NCBI GenBank assembly: GCA_018894105.1
Contig: CM032128.1
Location: 11,513,001-11,577,000, forward strand
Length of the DNA: 64,000 bases
Direction: 5' to 3'
From: Jacaranda mimosifolia
Lineage: Eukaryota > Streptophyta > Magnoliopsida > Lamiales > Bignoniaceae
Under the pieces are notes generated by a model. It was given only the letters and a program-made list of their open reading frames with translations, was not told where the DNA came from and did not search any database. The translations under genes and the position numbers were made by a program. Of the stretch, positions 1 to 10,859 are shown in pieces (the first letter of the stretch is position 1; each line of letters opens with the position of its first letter).

Positions 1-890
1 ACCATTTCTACATGAGATCGGAGTTGGCGTGGAGGGATCGCGATCGGCTCCAAGAGGGCCAAAAGGACACTAAAACGCTAAAAGCCCAGCTCAAGTCTGT
101 GGAAGTGATGATCCAGCAGCTGGACGAGTAGCTCTGGAAGAGGGTTGTGTAGTTCGAGCTGAGGGATTTGTAGCTCATGCTCGCGGTGTTAGAGAAAAGT
201 AGGATAGATGAGCTACTGATGAATGCTAGGCTGGATGTGCAGTAGGCTTGTGGGTCTGCTCGAACTCAGGGGTGTAATGCGGCCATGCAATATGCTTGGT
301 AAGAGTTTTTCAAGAAACTGCCCTTGATACGGTAGGAGGCCATGCAGCAGTTCATGCAGTGCACGACATTTCAAGAAGCCAGTGTCGTTTTATCCCTTGA
401 CGATGCAAAAGAGGCCTTCAAGCATGCAGTTAAGTAGCTCGAGTATTCGGGTTACCAATTCTAGCCCAAAGACAAGGAGCATCTCAGCCTCATATTGGAC
501 GAGCAGCTTAACGAGTATCCTGATCCCGACAAGGGTGCGCCTGAGGAAGGGGCTGTTGTTGCACCCGTGGTCAGGCCTGAGGCAGAGTACCAAAGGAGGC
601 TTGTTGAGATGGCAAAGGAGTTTGGCTTTGCCAATGACTTCGCCTTTGGCATTCGAGACCTCAAGGTCAACCTTGTTGATTTTCTCTCCTCCTTGGCGGG
701 CATATTCCTCATCAATAAAGTGGGCCCATCTCAACCACCTCCTACAATCCTACAATCCTCTACTACCGTGCCCGAGAAAAAAGTTCAGAGCCCGCCCGTG
801 GGCATTCCCATTTCCTCCAACGACGAGCTCGATCAGGCGATCAATGAAGGTTCGAGAGCTGCGCAAGTTGAGGGTGCTGGGTTTAGCTGA
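1..890 (+). pseudogene. Antisense extra ORF of gypsy element 1 (coiled-coil part), 5'-truncated
   Basis: A plus-strand frame opposite to the gag-pol of its host element. Its start lies left of the window. Translated through several stops (for example near 130, 165, 243, 300) it is rich in Lys, Glu, Gln and Leu, as expected for a coiled coil. A Met-Gln-Gln-Phe-Met segment near 345-360 and an Asp-Ala-Lys-Glu-Ala-Phe segment near 400 follow. The last part, 495-890, is open and acidic and ends at a TGA. The Phe-Phe-Lys-x-Leu-Pro, Met-Gln-x-Phe-Met and Asp-Ala-Lys motifs recur in the same order in the antisense frame of gypsy element 2 (minus strand, about 19800-19960), so this is a shared gene. 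Function is unknown. Related frames in Tat-lineage elements are grouped with the 'putative gypsy type transposon' family. Confidence 0.7.
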
Positions 891-1419
891 GCTTTCAGCT
901 CATTATACTTTTGCATTTTTTTTATTCCAATATTCTAGTCGCCCTGCGAGACAGGTGTTGTTAATGCTGCTCTTTGCTTTTGTAATCGAATATTGAGGTG
1001 CAATTGATGGCGTTTCCTTTTTATTAATTTATGTTCAACTTATTTTAGTTTTAGCATTTTTCATTCTTATCAAATATTTAACATTAATAAACAACAGTAT
1101 AAGCAAATTGCTCTGTGGTTAGAAATTATTTTAAATAATCCCTTAACGAAGAAACTAAATTTAAACAAGTTCATTGTCGATTTGGAGATCGGTTGGTATG
1201 AAAATAATGGAACTAGTCCAGGATGCTATTTGTATCTTCATCATCGACTGTGAGGTCGATTGAGGTTATAACATTATTTTACTAGCGTTCGTAGGTTTGT
1301 TTCGGTTGATTCGTCTTTTCTTATCTTTGGGATCGACTTCACGATCGATTCCAGATAGGTAGTTTACTTTTGATTCTGGCTCGAGTGTAATTGATCCGCT
1401 TATTAGTTTGTTCTAAGAG
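891..1419. other. Untranslated spacer between antisense ORF and tandem array
   Basis: No coding potential is visible. AT-rich at first (to about 1160), then a stretch with recurring GATCGA and GTCGA words that looks like decayed copies of the array that follows. Confidence 0.5.
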
Positions 1420-2090
1420 CATTTACTTTACAATTCGAACCTATTGTCGACCATAGAATAGCTCATTAATTAACTTGGGCTAGAGGCCCCTGCTTTACTG
1501 TTTGAAACTATTATTGACTACGAGGTCGACTTTGAACGATCAAGTTGTTCATTAATTCATATTAGAAACCTTTATTTTGTGGTTTGAAACTAACGCTGAC
1601 TATGGGGGTTGACTATGAACAATCAAGTCGTTCATTAATTTAGGCTTGAATCCTTTGTTTTGCGGTTTGAAACCGACATCGACTATAGGGTTGACTCTAA
1701 ATGATCGATTTGTTCATCAACTCAGGCTAAAAGCCTTTATTTTGTGGTTCAAAACTAACATCGACTATGGGGTTGATTATGAATGATCAAGTCGTTCATT
1801 AATTCGGGCTAGAAGCCTTTGTTTTGCAGTTTGAAACCAACGTCGACTATAGGGTCAACTCTGAATGATTGAGTCGTTCATTAATTTAAGCTGGAAGCCT
1901 TTATTTTATGGGTCAAAATCGACGTCGACTACGGGGCGACTCTGAATGATGGAGTCGTTCATCAATTTAGGCTAGAAGCCTTTGGTTTGTGGTTCAAAAC
2001 CAACATCGACTATGGGGTTGACTTTGAACGATCGAGTCATTCATTAATTTGGGCAAAAAGCCTTTGCTTTGTGGTTTGAGCAGGTAGTTA
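1420..2090. repeat. Tandem repeat array, about 82-bp unit, 7-8 copies
   Basis: The phrase 'gttcattaatt' or a one-to-two-base variant recurs at 1461, 1547, 1630, 1712, 1794, 1876, 1957 and 2039, a spacing of 81-86 bp. Each unit also carries a 'gaagccttt' block, a 'ttgtggtttgaaac' block and a central GTCGAC or TCGACTA word. The copies differ from each other by perhaps one base in eight, so the array is old but still in register. It lies between the 3' end of pol (minus strand, ends 2190) and the end of the antisense frame (plus strand, ends about 890), the region where Tat-type elements often accumulate tandem repeats. Confidence 0.9.
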
Positions 2091-2189
2091 TAGAAATGCG
2101 CTTAGTTTTATTAATCTGAAGAAAATACTACAGTACAATTGAGACTTTGAGTCACTTTACACATAGAATTTCTTCAAGTTCACTGCAGT

Positions 2190-3330
2190 CTATGGTGGAG
2201 GAACCTCATTGCCGTTCATGTTTGCAAGTCGATATGCATTGTTCTTTGCTACCTTGACCATCAAGCATGGTCCCTCCCATTTCGAGTCAAGTTTTCCCAT
2301 GTTCTTTGATACTTCGACCTTTTTAAGGATAAAGTCGCCTACTTTGAAGCTTCTTGGTTGACCTCTTTTGTTGTATTGTTTTGCCATCTTTGATCTACAT
2401 CTCTGCATTGTGGTGTAGGCTTACTGTCGCAGCTTGTCTATGGTTTCCAGGTCAAGTTTCTCTTTCTGTGGTGTTTCTAATTGGATTAAAATGGATTACT
2501 CGAGCAGTATGCTGTATTAGTTCCGTTGGGATGACTGTCTCTGATCCATAAACCAAACTATAGGGGCTATGACCCATAGCTATTTGGGGAGTTCTTCTGT
2601 ATGCCCATAGCACGCTAAGGAGGTCTTCTGCCCAACTTACACCAGTCCCTTCCAAACGAGCCTTGAGGTAGTCGAGCATAGTTTTGTTCGTGGCTTTTGT
2701 TTGGCCATTAGCTTGGGGGTTTCCTACTGAGGTGAAGTGCTAGCGAACCTCCAAGTTCTCACACCAATTCCTCATGCTTCTGCTCTGGAATTTTGTTTCA
2801 ATGTCTGGTATTAAGACCTTGGCAGACCGAAAAAGCAGATAATGTTCTTCCATACGAAACTCTTAATGGCCGCATTAGTTATTTTGTGGACTGCCGCTAC
2901 TTCGACCCACTTTATAAAGTATTTGACTGCAACGATCATGAATTTTCTTTGGCTTGGTATCTTTGAAAAAGAACCTACTATGTCAATCTGCCACTGGTCT
3001 AATGGCCAGGTGATTTGGACGTTTACCATCGACGATGCGGGTTGGTGGGGGATGTCCGAGTGGAGCTAGTAGGACAGGCAGTTTTTGGTGAAGTCGATGG
3101 CATCTTTTAGTAAAGTTCTCTAGAAATACCTATATCCGATGATTTTGTGTGCCAGGTACCATCATCCGGAGTGATTGCCAGAAATTCCTGTGTGAACTTC
3201 ATGTAAGATGTCGCGGGCCTGGGCTGGTGTCAAACACCTTAATGGTGGTCCTGATATCGACCATCGGTAAAGCTGATTGTGCTCGTCAAGAGCAAACTTG
3301 GCGGCTTGACCTCTGAGCCTACGTGCTTTG
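2190..3330 (-). pseudogene. Integrase of gypsy element 1
   Basis: Integrase inserts the cDNA copy into the genome. A degenerate His-His/Cys-Cys zinc-binding region lies at about 3130-3260, with the final Cys apparently replaced by Tyr. The catalytic core begins near 3020 with 'WQIDIVG', which holds the first catalytic Asp. The third catalytic residue is lost: in the 'NPQANGQTKATN' segment (about 2685-2720) a Lys stands where the family has Glu. The C-terminal part (2190-2680) has the typical 'LLSVLWAYRRTP' and 'VYGSETVIP' stretches and a chromodomain-free tail ending at 2190. In-frame stops interrupt it, for example near 2440 and 2745. Inactive. Confidence 0.85.
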
Positions 3331-3382
3331 CTCTTATCCTCGAGGGCTATTCCTTTCTTAAGTAAACCTTTATCGTATCCTA

Positions 3383-3895
3383 TTAGGAGGGAGGCGCTTC
3401 TTCGACCTGTCCCACCAGGTTTTGGTTGATGACGCTTATAGTGGGCTTGTTTGCCACCATGAATGTTATTGTTTTATCTTGGGTCCCTTTCGTCGAGCTC
3501 ACAAATTTCAACAGTGCATTGGCTTGATCATTTTTTAATCGAGGGACCTGACTAAGGGTGAATTTCTTAAATAGTTGTTGTAGTTTCCTCACCTCAGCCA
3601 AGTACTTTCTCATTGTAGATTCCTTAGCTTCAAAGTTTCTGTCGACATGCTCTACAACTATTTAGGAGTCAGTAATGGCTACTAGTTGTTCGACTTCCCG
3701 ATCTGCTGCCATTCTCATACCAGAGAGGAGGGCCTCGTACTCTGCTTCATTATTCGTTATCGGGTAGTTGAGCTTGATGGAAAATCATACTTCTCAGCTA
3801 GTGGGGAATGTAGTGAGATGCCAAGTCCTCCTCCTATGGAGGTTGCCAATCCATCGACGTGCAAAGTCCACATAATAGAGTTGTTGTCGTGCTAG
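3383..3895 (-). pseudogene. Second RNase H domain (aRNH-like) of gypsy element 1
   Basis: A second RNase H-like domain between the RT-linked RNase H and integrase, a layout known from Tat elements. Near 3840-3880 the minus strand reads 'WTLHVDG', with the first catalytic Asp of the RNase H fold. The C-terminal part (3383-3613) reads 'KYLAEVRKLQQLFKKFTLSQV' split over its length, followed by a conserved Asp/Asn-Ala-Leu segment typical of this domain. Element 2 has a matching segment at about 17550-17740. Stops lie between the two halves. Confidence 0.75.
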
Positions 3896-3899
3896 TCAG

Positions 3900-5135
3900 G
3901 TAGGTTGAGTCTCTCGACAATGAAATCAGCTAAAACTTGGGCCTTTATAGCGGCTCGAGGCCGAAATATGATGTTAAATTTGCCCAGCTCGATTGCCCAT
4001 TTTGCTAATCTTCCATATGTATTTGGCTTTGATAGCACCTATCTCAATGGCTAATTTTTTAGGATTATGATAGCGTGAGGTTGGAAGTAGGGCCTCAATT
4101 TTCTGGCTGTGGTGACTAGGATGAGGTCAAATTTCTCGATCTTAAGGTAGTTGTGTTCGTCCATTACAGTGCTTTACTGCTGTAATAGACAGGTCAATGG
4201 GTGCCATCTCTGGTAAACACCAAGACTGAGCTGATTGAGTCTAACGAGACTGCTAAGTATAAGTGCAAAACTTCTCCCAATTTAGGTTTGGCTAACATGG
4301 GTACTGAGGAGAGGTAATGTTTTAGCTCGACCAGGGCCTAGTCACATTGATCTGACCATTGAAAACCTGACTTCTTCGCGTTTCTTAAGATCTTGAAGAA
4401 AGATAAACTCTTATCAGCTAATCGGGTAATGAACTTTCCTAGTGCTATGATCCTTCCGAGCAGACGTTGCACGTCTCTAACCATTCGATGAGGTATAGTG
4501 TCCAAAATGTCTTGATTTTTGATTTTTTTGTGGGTTTGCTTCAATGCCTCGTTGGCTAACCATGTATCCCAAAAACTTGCCTCCTCATGCCCTGAAGGTA
4601 CATTTGTTAGGGTTGAGCTTCATACCAAATGCTTTTAGTGTTGAGAATGTGTGGTTGAAGTTGATCAGATTATCTCGTGTTTTTTCTATTTTGATGATCA
4701 TGTCATTGACGTAGATCTCCATAGATTTCTCGATCTCATATTTGAATATAAAGTTCATTAGTCTTTGATATGTTGCTTCTGCGTTCTTGAGCCCGAAGGG
4801 CATGACCAAAAAATAATATTTCCTATTAGGGATGACAAATGATGTCTTGTCCCTGTCCTCAGCTGCCATAAAAATTTGGTAGTATCCCTAGAATGCATCC
4901 ATCATACTTAATAATTCACAACTAATAGTAGAATCGACTAGCAAATCTATACGAGACAAGGGGTAAGGATCTTTAGGGCTAGCTTTATTCAAATCAGAAA
5001 ATCATTACACATGCACCATTTTCCCCTTTTCTTACAGACAAGGACTACACTACAAAGCCAACTTGGGTATTGAACTTTTACGATATATGCTGCTTTTAAG
5101 AGTTTGTTGACCTCTTCTTCGATGATCTAGCATCT
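3900..5135 (-). pseudogene. Reverse transcriptase and RNase H of gypsy element 1
   Basis: Copies element RNA into cDNA and degrades the RNA. From 5135 leftwards the fingers/palm sequence is recognisable ('EVNKLLKAAYI', then a 'MMDAF' box with the first catalytic Asp near 4895). 4585-4869 is open and holds 'LVMPFGLKNAEATYQRLMN' and the catalytic box. The box reads Tyr-Val-Asn-Asp instead of Tyr-Val-Asp-Asp (near 4695-4710), so polymerase activity is lost. The thumb/connection follows at 4338-4544 ('VQRLLGRIIALGKFITR'). RNase H is eroded but ends with 'KWAIELGKFNIIFRPR' near 3960-4010. Several stops and frameshifts lie between the segments. Confidence 0.85.
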
Positions 5136-5482
5136 TTTGGCATTGAAGGTCCTGGTCTTCTGTTTTACTGGCTTGTATGAAGGGTCCACATTCAGACGGT
5201 GGACAATGACGTTGGGGTTGATTCCCTAAAGGTCAGAGGCCTTCCAAGCAAAAACATCAACATTTCGTCGGAGGAAATTAACCATGAGATACTCTATGCT
5301 GCTGCCTATGTCTGTTCTGATCCTAGTAGTCTTGTCGGGGTTTCCTGGCTCCAGCTCGATTGTTTGAACTCGCCGACAGGCCCTACCTTGGTCTCCTCCA
5401 GCTTTCTCTTCTTGCTTGGCTGTCCCTCCTTAGGTTCCGCTACTGGGGCATCCCCTAAGGGTTTCAGTTTAGGTCGGCTTCT

Positions 5483-5900
5483 CTACTCGTTTGCCTCGAC
5501 TAAAATTATGTAGCATCGCCAGGCCTCTTTCATATTGCAAAGGAGTTCGCCTGTCCTAGCAGTTGTTGGGAATTTAACCTTCATATAGTAGGTCGAGACT
5601 ATGGCACGTAAGTCATTCAGTACCGGTCGCCCAATGATAGCATTGTAGGCAAAGGGCACGTTGACGACCAGGTAGTTAACCATTAGAGTTCTACGTCGAG
5701 AAGCCTCCCCAAATGACGTGGACTGACCAATGGATCCATCAGGGATGATCTCCAAGCCCTGAAATCTGATGAGAGGGGTGTGTACAGGCTCGAACTTTAG
5801 CTTACCTATATTCATTCACTTCAAGGTCGATAGAAAAATGATGTTTGCTTAGTTGCCATTGTCGACCAGTATTTTCTTGACCTCAAAGTTTGCAATTTCT
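5483..5900 (-). pseudogene. Aspartic protease of gypsy element 1
   Basis: Processes the Gag-Pol polyprotein. The active site 'ILVDNGN' lies at 5850-5880, where the family has Asp-(Asn/Thr)-Gly-Ser, and is followed immediately by a stop. The downstream half (5483-5815) is open and contains 'AYNAIIGRPVLNDLRAIVS', the typical second half of plant gypsy proteases. The linker to RT (5140-5480) is not recognisable. Confidence 0.8.
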
Positions 5901-7725
5901 ACCAACACCACCAAGGGGCAATCCAACTTGTTGTCAACCTCTTGATTTTCCACATGCATAAGGTCGGTGTTAGAGAAAGAAAATTCGCTCTGCATTGGCC
6001 GAGAGTTAATAGACATCTCAACCGAAGAAGATTTAGTCAACTCTAATCTACTCTGACTCTGCCTTCTATCTGATTTCGAATCCCTCCGAGTCGGACCTCT
6101 TGTGATAGTGTCGATTACTTCTCTGATGGGTAGGCAAGGATCATGGACAGGCCTTTTCCTTTTATCATCTTTCCTGGGGCTAACCGACCTTTCTCTACAG
6201 GGAGTTTGGTTGGTTATGCCTGCCTCTTGTCGGGCTTTTTCATCGACAAATTTTTTCAGATGGCATTTGTGAATCAGCCTCTCGATCTCGTCATGGAGTT
6301 TGAAACAGTTCTCCATGTCATTGCCCTTCTGTCGATAGAAGTGGCAGTATTTTTTGGACTTATTCATGGCTTCTGTTTCAATCAACATTCTGGGCTTCTT
6401 GAAGAGGTTGTCATGTTGAATAGCAAACAACACCTCATTTCTTGCGACATTAAGTGGAGTGTAGTTGTGGAATCGTTTGATAGTAGATCGATAGCTATCT
6501 TTGTGTTGGCGGTCATCTTTTTCACTGTACTTCTTCCAATCGGCCTCATGATTACCACCATACTTGAGTCTGTTTATGTCTTCCTGAGTCGTATACCTCT
6601 CTGTGAGGTCAAGTAGTTCCTCCATCAACTTAGGCTGCTCACGAACCACAGCATTGGCACATTTCTTATGTCGAAGGCCCAAGAAGAGCACATCGATCAA
6701 AAATTCATCTGTGGGCTATCAATCTTCAAAACTTCAGTGTTGAACCTGGTGAAAAAATCGCGAAAGGACTCTCCCTCATTCTATTTGACCGTGTGTAGGT
6801 AGGTGTGAGAAAGCTTAGCTTTTCTCTGACTAGCAAATTAGTGCAAGAACTTATCGCACAATTGGTCATATGAATAAATCAACACTGACTCAAGTTTCAC
6901 AAACTAGTCTACTGCGATGCCCTAGAGAGTGGTGACCAGTATTTTCACGTGAATGTGCTCGTTATGTCTGTGCAATTGTATCATATGTTCAAACTGGATG
7001 AGGTGCTCATTCAGATCCATCGAGCCGTCATATCTGGGCAGTTAGGTCGGGACTTTGGCGTCGACAGCGATGCGCTCGTCGATTGATAATTTCTTGGATG
7101 AACTATGACTCCCTCTCTCGACGAGAATGGGGAGCACTTTCATGATAGGTATTTCTGTCCAAGTTTTTCCCGAGATTTCTTCAAGTCTCCGATTTAATTG
7201 TTACACTCGATGGGAAACCTCCTCCCATTCCTCTCAATTAGCCTGGGTTAGGTTCTTGTTCGTCTGGGGTCTTGCGCGTTTGACTCCATCGTGCTGCGAG
7301 GCTCGATGGGGCTGAACGCCATGGTCGACTGAGTCTGTGGCTTCTTCCCAGGGATGCTGCTGAGCTTTTTCTCTTGGAAAATGCCCACGACTATCTTCTT
7401 GTCGAGTCGGTGGTCACCTAGTTTCTGGGCGACCTCTCTATTCTTTAGTGGGCCTTTCTTCACACTGAGTAGGATAGGGTGTAGCACTGGCAACGGGCTC
7501 GGGCTGTGTATTGTGCTGGTTCAAGGCAGTTGAGAGTTGAGCAAAAATTTGAGCAGATATCTGTTCACTTATCAACTGCATCAGTTGTGGCATGGTCAAG
7601 GTGACCACCTATTCTGGTTGGGCACCAGGTCCTACCAAATTTAGTTCTTGGTGCGGTCGAGGAGGGAGAGTCGGTGATCTTCTATTTTCCTCTCTCTCTG
7701 ATGTAGCTCGCTTAGTGTTAACCAT
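5849..7725 (-). pseudogene. Gag of gypsy element 1
   Basis: Structural capsid/nucleocapsid protein. The likely start is the ATG at 7725, followed by a basic N-terminus ('MVNTKRATSEREENRR') and a stop at 7609. The capsid domain (retrotrans_gag type) lies at about 6720-7060, with 'GSMDLNEHLIQFEHMIQL' and a later 'NEGESFRDFFTRFN', interrupted by stops near 6720, 6840, 6900 and 6930. 5849-6700 is open and contains the nucleocapsid: a degenerate knuckle 'CHFYRQKGNDMENC' near 6290-6350 plus Arg/Lys-rich sequence, running into the protease in the same frame. The equivalent position in element 2 has ATA instead of ATG, which supports 7725 as the ancestral start. Confidence 0.85.
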
Positions 7726-7747
7726 TTTTTCGGTTGTGGACTCAAGT

Positions 7748-7765
7748 TTCCCATAGACGGAGCCA
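7748..7765 (-). other. Primer-binding site of gypsy element 1
   Basis: Read on the minus strand, two bases after the LTR end, the sequence is TGGCTCCGTCTATGGGAA. It resembles the TGGCGCCGTCTGTGGGAA-type site used by many plant Tat/Athila elements. Elements 2, 3 and 4 have recognisable variants at the equivalent place. Confidence 0.75.
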
Positions 7766-7767
7766 AA

Positions 7768-8583
7768 TGATGAGGTGAAAATCGTATATGAGGGAAATGG
7801 GCTGAAGTTCAACGAAATCGACCAGAGGGTGGTCGAGGAGAGTATTTTTAGTGTATCAGGATCGAGTCCTGCAATCAACATCAAACGTCAGGCTAGTCGA
7901 GGTGCCCTCGGCTAAGGCACTCCGACGCTTAAGTTAGTATCGATCGACTAGAGAATTAAGCAACAGAGTGAGGGCTTTAAGATAAAAATAGCATACTTTG
8001 CTGAGGGTTAGCAATGGGATATTTATAGCCTTTCCAGTGGGATTAATATGACTTCAGTGCCCTCATGGAGCAGGAATGGCCCTTATCCTTATATGAAGGC
8101 TTTGAGGTCTTCTCTTCTTTGTGTACTATTGCAGGTGGCACGACCTAGGGCATGGTGGTACACTGGTGGCGCGCACTAACCTAGCGCTGCTGAGAAAAGG
8201 TAGTACTGTGGCGACAGACGCCATTAATACAGGGGCACGCCACCTGACGGAGCATTTAATGCGGCTGAAAGGTAGTCGTCTTGGTTCGACCTTCATGGTT
8301 GAGGTTAGTACGTCTGCGAGATATTTTCTCAAGCTTTAGTCGACAAGATGCAACCTCATTGCATTTAAACCTTCATAGTCGGATGAGGGCTTGCATATCC
8401 TGGTTGTGCTCGACTATGATCTGGTTGAGAAGGTGAACACCAATACTCGCTATGATGGGTAAGGTCTCTGAGGTCGAGTTTCGGTCGATAGGTTGGGCCT
8501 ATCAACAATTGGGCCACCAGACATTGTAGTGTTGCCTTGGTCAAGTATGATTAGTCTGGGGCTTGTTGGGCTACCCCATATCA
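7768..8583 (-). repeat. 5' LTR of gypsy element 1
   Basis: On the minus strand the LTR starts TGATATGGGG (8583) and ends ...CATCA (7768), directly before the primer-binding site. Length 816 bp is close to the 773-774 bp LTRs of element 2. The partner LTR is outside the window, so the outer boundary at 8583 rests on the TGAT terminus and length only; a 47-bp duplicate of LTR-edge sequence beyond the boundary (8697-8743) makes it less certain. Confidence 0.7.
8021..8027 (-). promoter_or_regulatory. TATA box in LTR of gypsy element 1
   Basis: Minus strand GGCTATAAATATCC inside the LTR, about 250 bp from its inner end. The equivalent place in the element 2 LTR has CTATAAATACCC (13203-13210), so this is the likely LTR promoter. 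Confidence 0.6.
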
Positions 8584-8743
8584 AGTAATTTTCAAGTAGT
8601 TAGGAGACGAGAAAATATACTATGGAACCAAAAGAACATAAAAGAAGAAACTGCATCAGGTAACTCGTTTGCCCCACCCACTTTGCTGCACCTACCCACC
8701 AGACATCGTTGTGCTACCTTGGTCAAGTATGATTAATGTGGAA
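8515..8743. repeat. 47-bp direct repeat at the outer edge of LTR 1
   Basis: 8515-8561 and 8697-8743 share 'ccaccagacat' followed by 'ccttggtcaagtatgatta' with only a few mismatches. The first copy is inside the called LTR, the second is 114 bp outside it. This could be a local duplication or a sign that the true LTR edge lies further right. Confidence 0.7.
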
Positions 8744-10859
8744 CATGCATGAGGAATAAAACTTAAAAAGAAAAGCTAAAAACCAAAAGTTCACAACAAA
8801 AACAAATTTTTTAAAACAACCTTCAAAAATGGATAATCAATGATTAATTATAATAAAAAATACCATTATTTCTCACAATTCCAAACATATTGACCAAGAA
8901 AAAATTAATTGGTAGAAAACCATAAAGAAAGAATAAAAATAAAACAGTTGTATTCTATCAATTTGAAAATTATAGCATATGTATTTAAGACTTAAAATAA
9001 ATGCAAAAATTAAACAATCTTAATAATTATCAACTAACAAAAAAAATTCTTATAAGTTTCTTCAAAAACCAAAGTAAATTGAAAGTATTGTGTAGATTAA
9101 GGAGAAAAGAAATATAATAAATTATGAAAAATGGAAATTCAAGGGAAGTAAGGTGAAAAAGAAAGAGAAAGTATAATAAACTCAATTTCGCAATTAAATT
9201 TTCCATATGTGAAATCCTTAAAATTTATATTTTTCAAATTAATAAAAAAAAGTTTTGAAATGTAAAATTGGGAAATAACAAACCAATGAAAATTGCCTTC
9301 CTAATAAAAATGCTCAAAATTATCAGTAATTAATATTTAGCATAACTAGATAAGAAATATTATTTAAATTCAAATCTAATACCAATGATCTAATTCAATC
9401 AAGAGTATTCCAACAACTAATGAGAATTTTTTAACTAAATTAAAAATTGAAAAATTCAGTACGTGATCAAAATTAGACGTTATAGTCAAACATCATTGTG
9501 CTATATATAATTGTATATAGATAGATGTTTGTCTTCCCTAAATCTAACGTATATTAAAAAATTTTAATATTTCAAATGAAACGATACATTTACCCTTTGT
9601 CAAAAATTACATAAAGTTTCTATAAAGTTTGTTCAATATTATATGATCTTCTTTATAATAAGTTCAATTATAATTACCTCTTTGAACTTTGTTCAATAAA
9701 TGAATAGATCCATATGATTTATCCAAAATAATAATAAATATACCTTAAAAATTCAAAGACACTTTTAGCCTCAATTACTTATATCGCATATAAATTTATA
9801 TTTAAACTCAAACTTAAGTTGATGATAGTATACTCGATATAAATTTAGATTTAAATTGCTACTACTCTCCATCGTTATTTTTAACAATAAATCAAGAGTG
9901 TGTGTGCTATAGCAACAACCACAACTGGAGGTCACAATCCATGCTTTTGAGTGGACAAGATAGTAAAATTTAAAATTTTAATTATATACAAGAAAATTAA
10001 TGTACTTTTTTATTTGTTTCTCTAAAATTAGGATCATTGTGATCTTTTGCTTCTAATCCAAAGTAGAAAAATAAAAAAGGAACTTTTTAAGATAACATAT
10101 AACATAATAAAAAATACATTTTTATTAATACAATTTAAACCCAAAATTTGATAATATTATATATATATATTCCAAAAAATATAAAATTTCATTATAATTT
10201 TAAAATATATAAATAGTTGATAAAATTTTAAAGTTTTGTTATGTATATAATAGAGAATATTTTGAGTAGCTTATGATATGTAATATATATCAAACCTTGA
10301 AAGAGAATTTTATAAATTAAACAAATTACCACAGTGGTATTGTAAATTCATAATTCACATTATGTAATAATGTTAGGGGTAAAATTGAATTTTTACTAAT
10401 TTATTTTAAGTGATATTATGCTTTTTTAATTACAAAAGTATGACAAATTCAAGAATTTGGAGATAAACATAATTAAATATATTTACCACGGAGAAAGTAT
10501 ATATATATATATATATATATTGAATAAATATCATTTGGATACATTTATTAATAGATAATAAACATATAACTTTCAAAGATAGAAAATATTTAATTTTAAT
10601 TCTAAAAACAAATAAAATTACTTGAAAAAAGAAGATAAATAACCCATGAAACAAAACGTGACAATTGTAATCCTATTCTATTTTGAAAGGAACTCTAGGC
10701 CTTTGTTTGCATGGCTAATTAAAAGGGATAAGCCCTTGAGTGGGATTGCCAAGAAAGTGGAGAAAAAAAATCTGAGTTGCAATGAAGATGACCAAGAGCG
10801 GCAAACTGGGTATTTCACAATGAAAGATTATAAAGCCTCAAAGGGAGAATTGACTTAAA

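Larger units (their letters stand above)
1..8583 (-). mobile_element. Ty3/gypsy element 1 (Tat-like), minus strand, left end outside window
   Basis: A degenerate LTR retrotransposon read right to left. From the right it has the 5' LTR, a primer-binding site, gag, protease, reverse transcriptase, RNase H, a second (archaeal-type-like) RNase H, integrase, a tandem-repeat spacer and an oppositely oriented extra frame. The order RT before IN makes it Ty3/gypsy. The second RNase H and antisense frame are known from the Tat lineage. The 3' LTR is not in the window because the antisense frame already runs off the left edge. Stops in every domain, an Asp-to-Asn change in the RT catalytic box and a Glu-to-Lys change in integrase make it a fossil. 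Confidence 0.9.

Noticed and set aside
6143..6616. 157-codon plus-strand frame
   Set aside because: It is the reverse strand of the gag nucleocapsid region of element 1, which is recognisable on the minus strand. No domain of its own.
10646..10858. 70-codon plus-strand frame in the AT-rich spacer
   Set aside because: Starts at an ATG and is fairly charged, but matches no family that I know and has no supporting signal around it.
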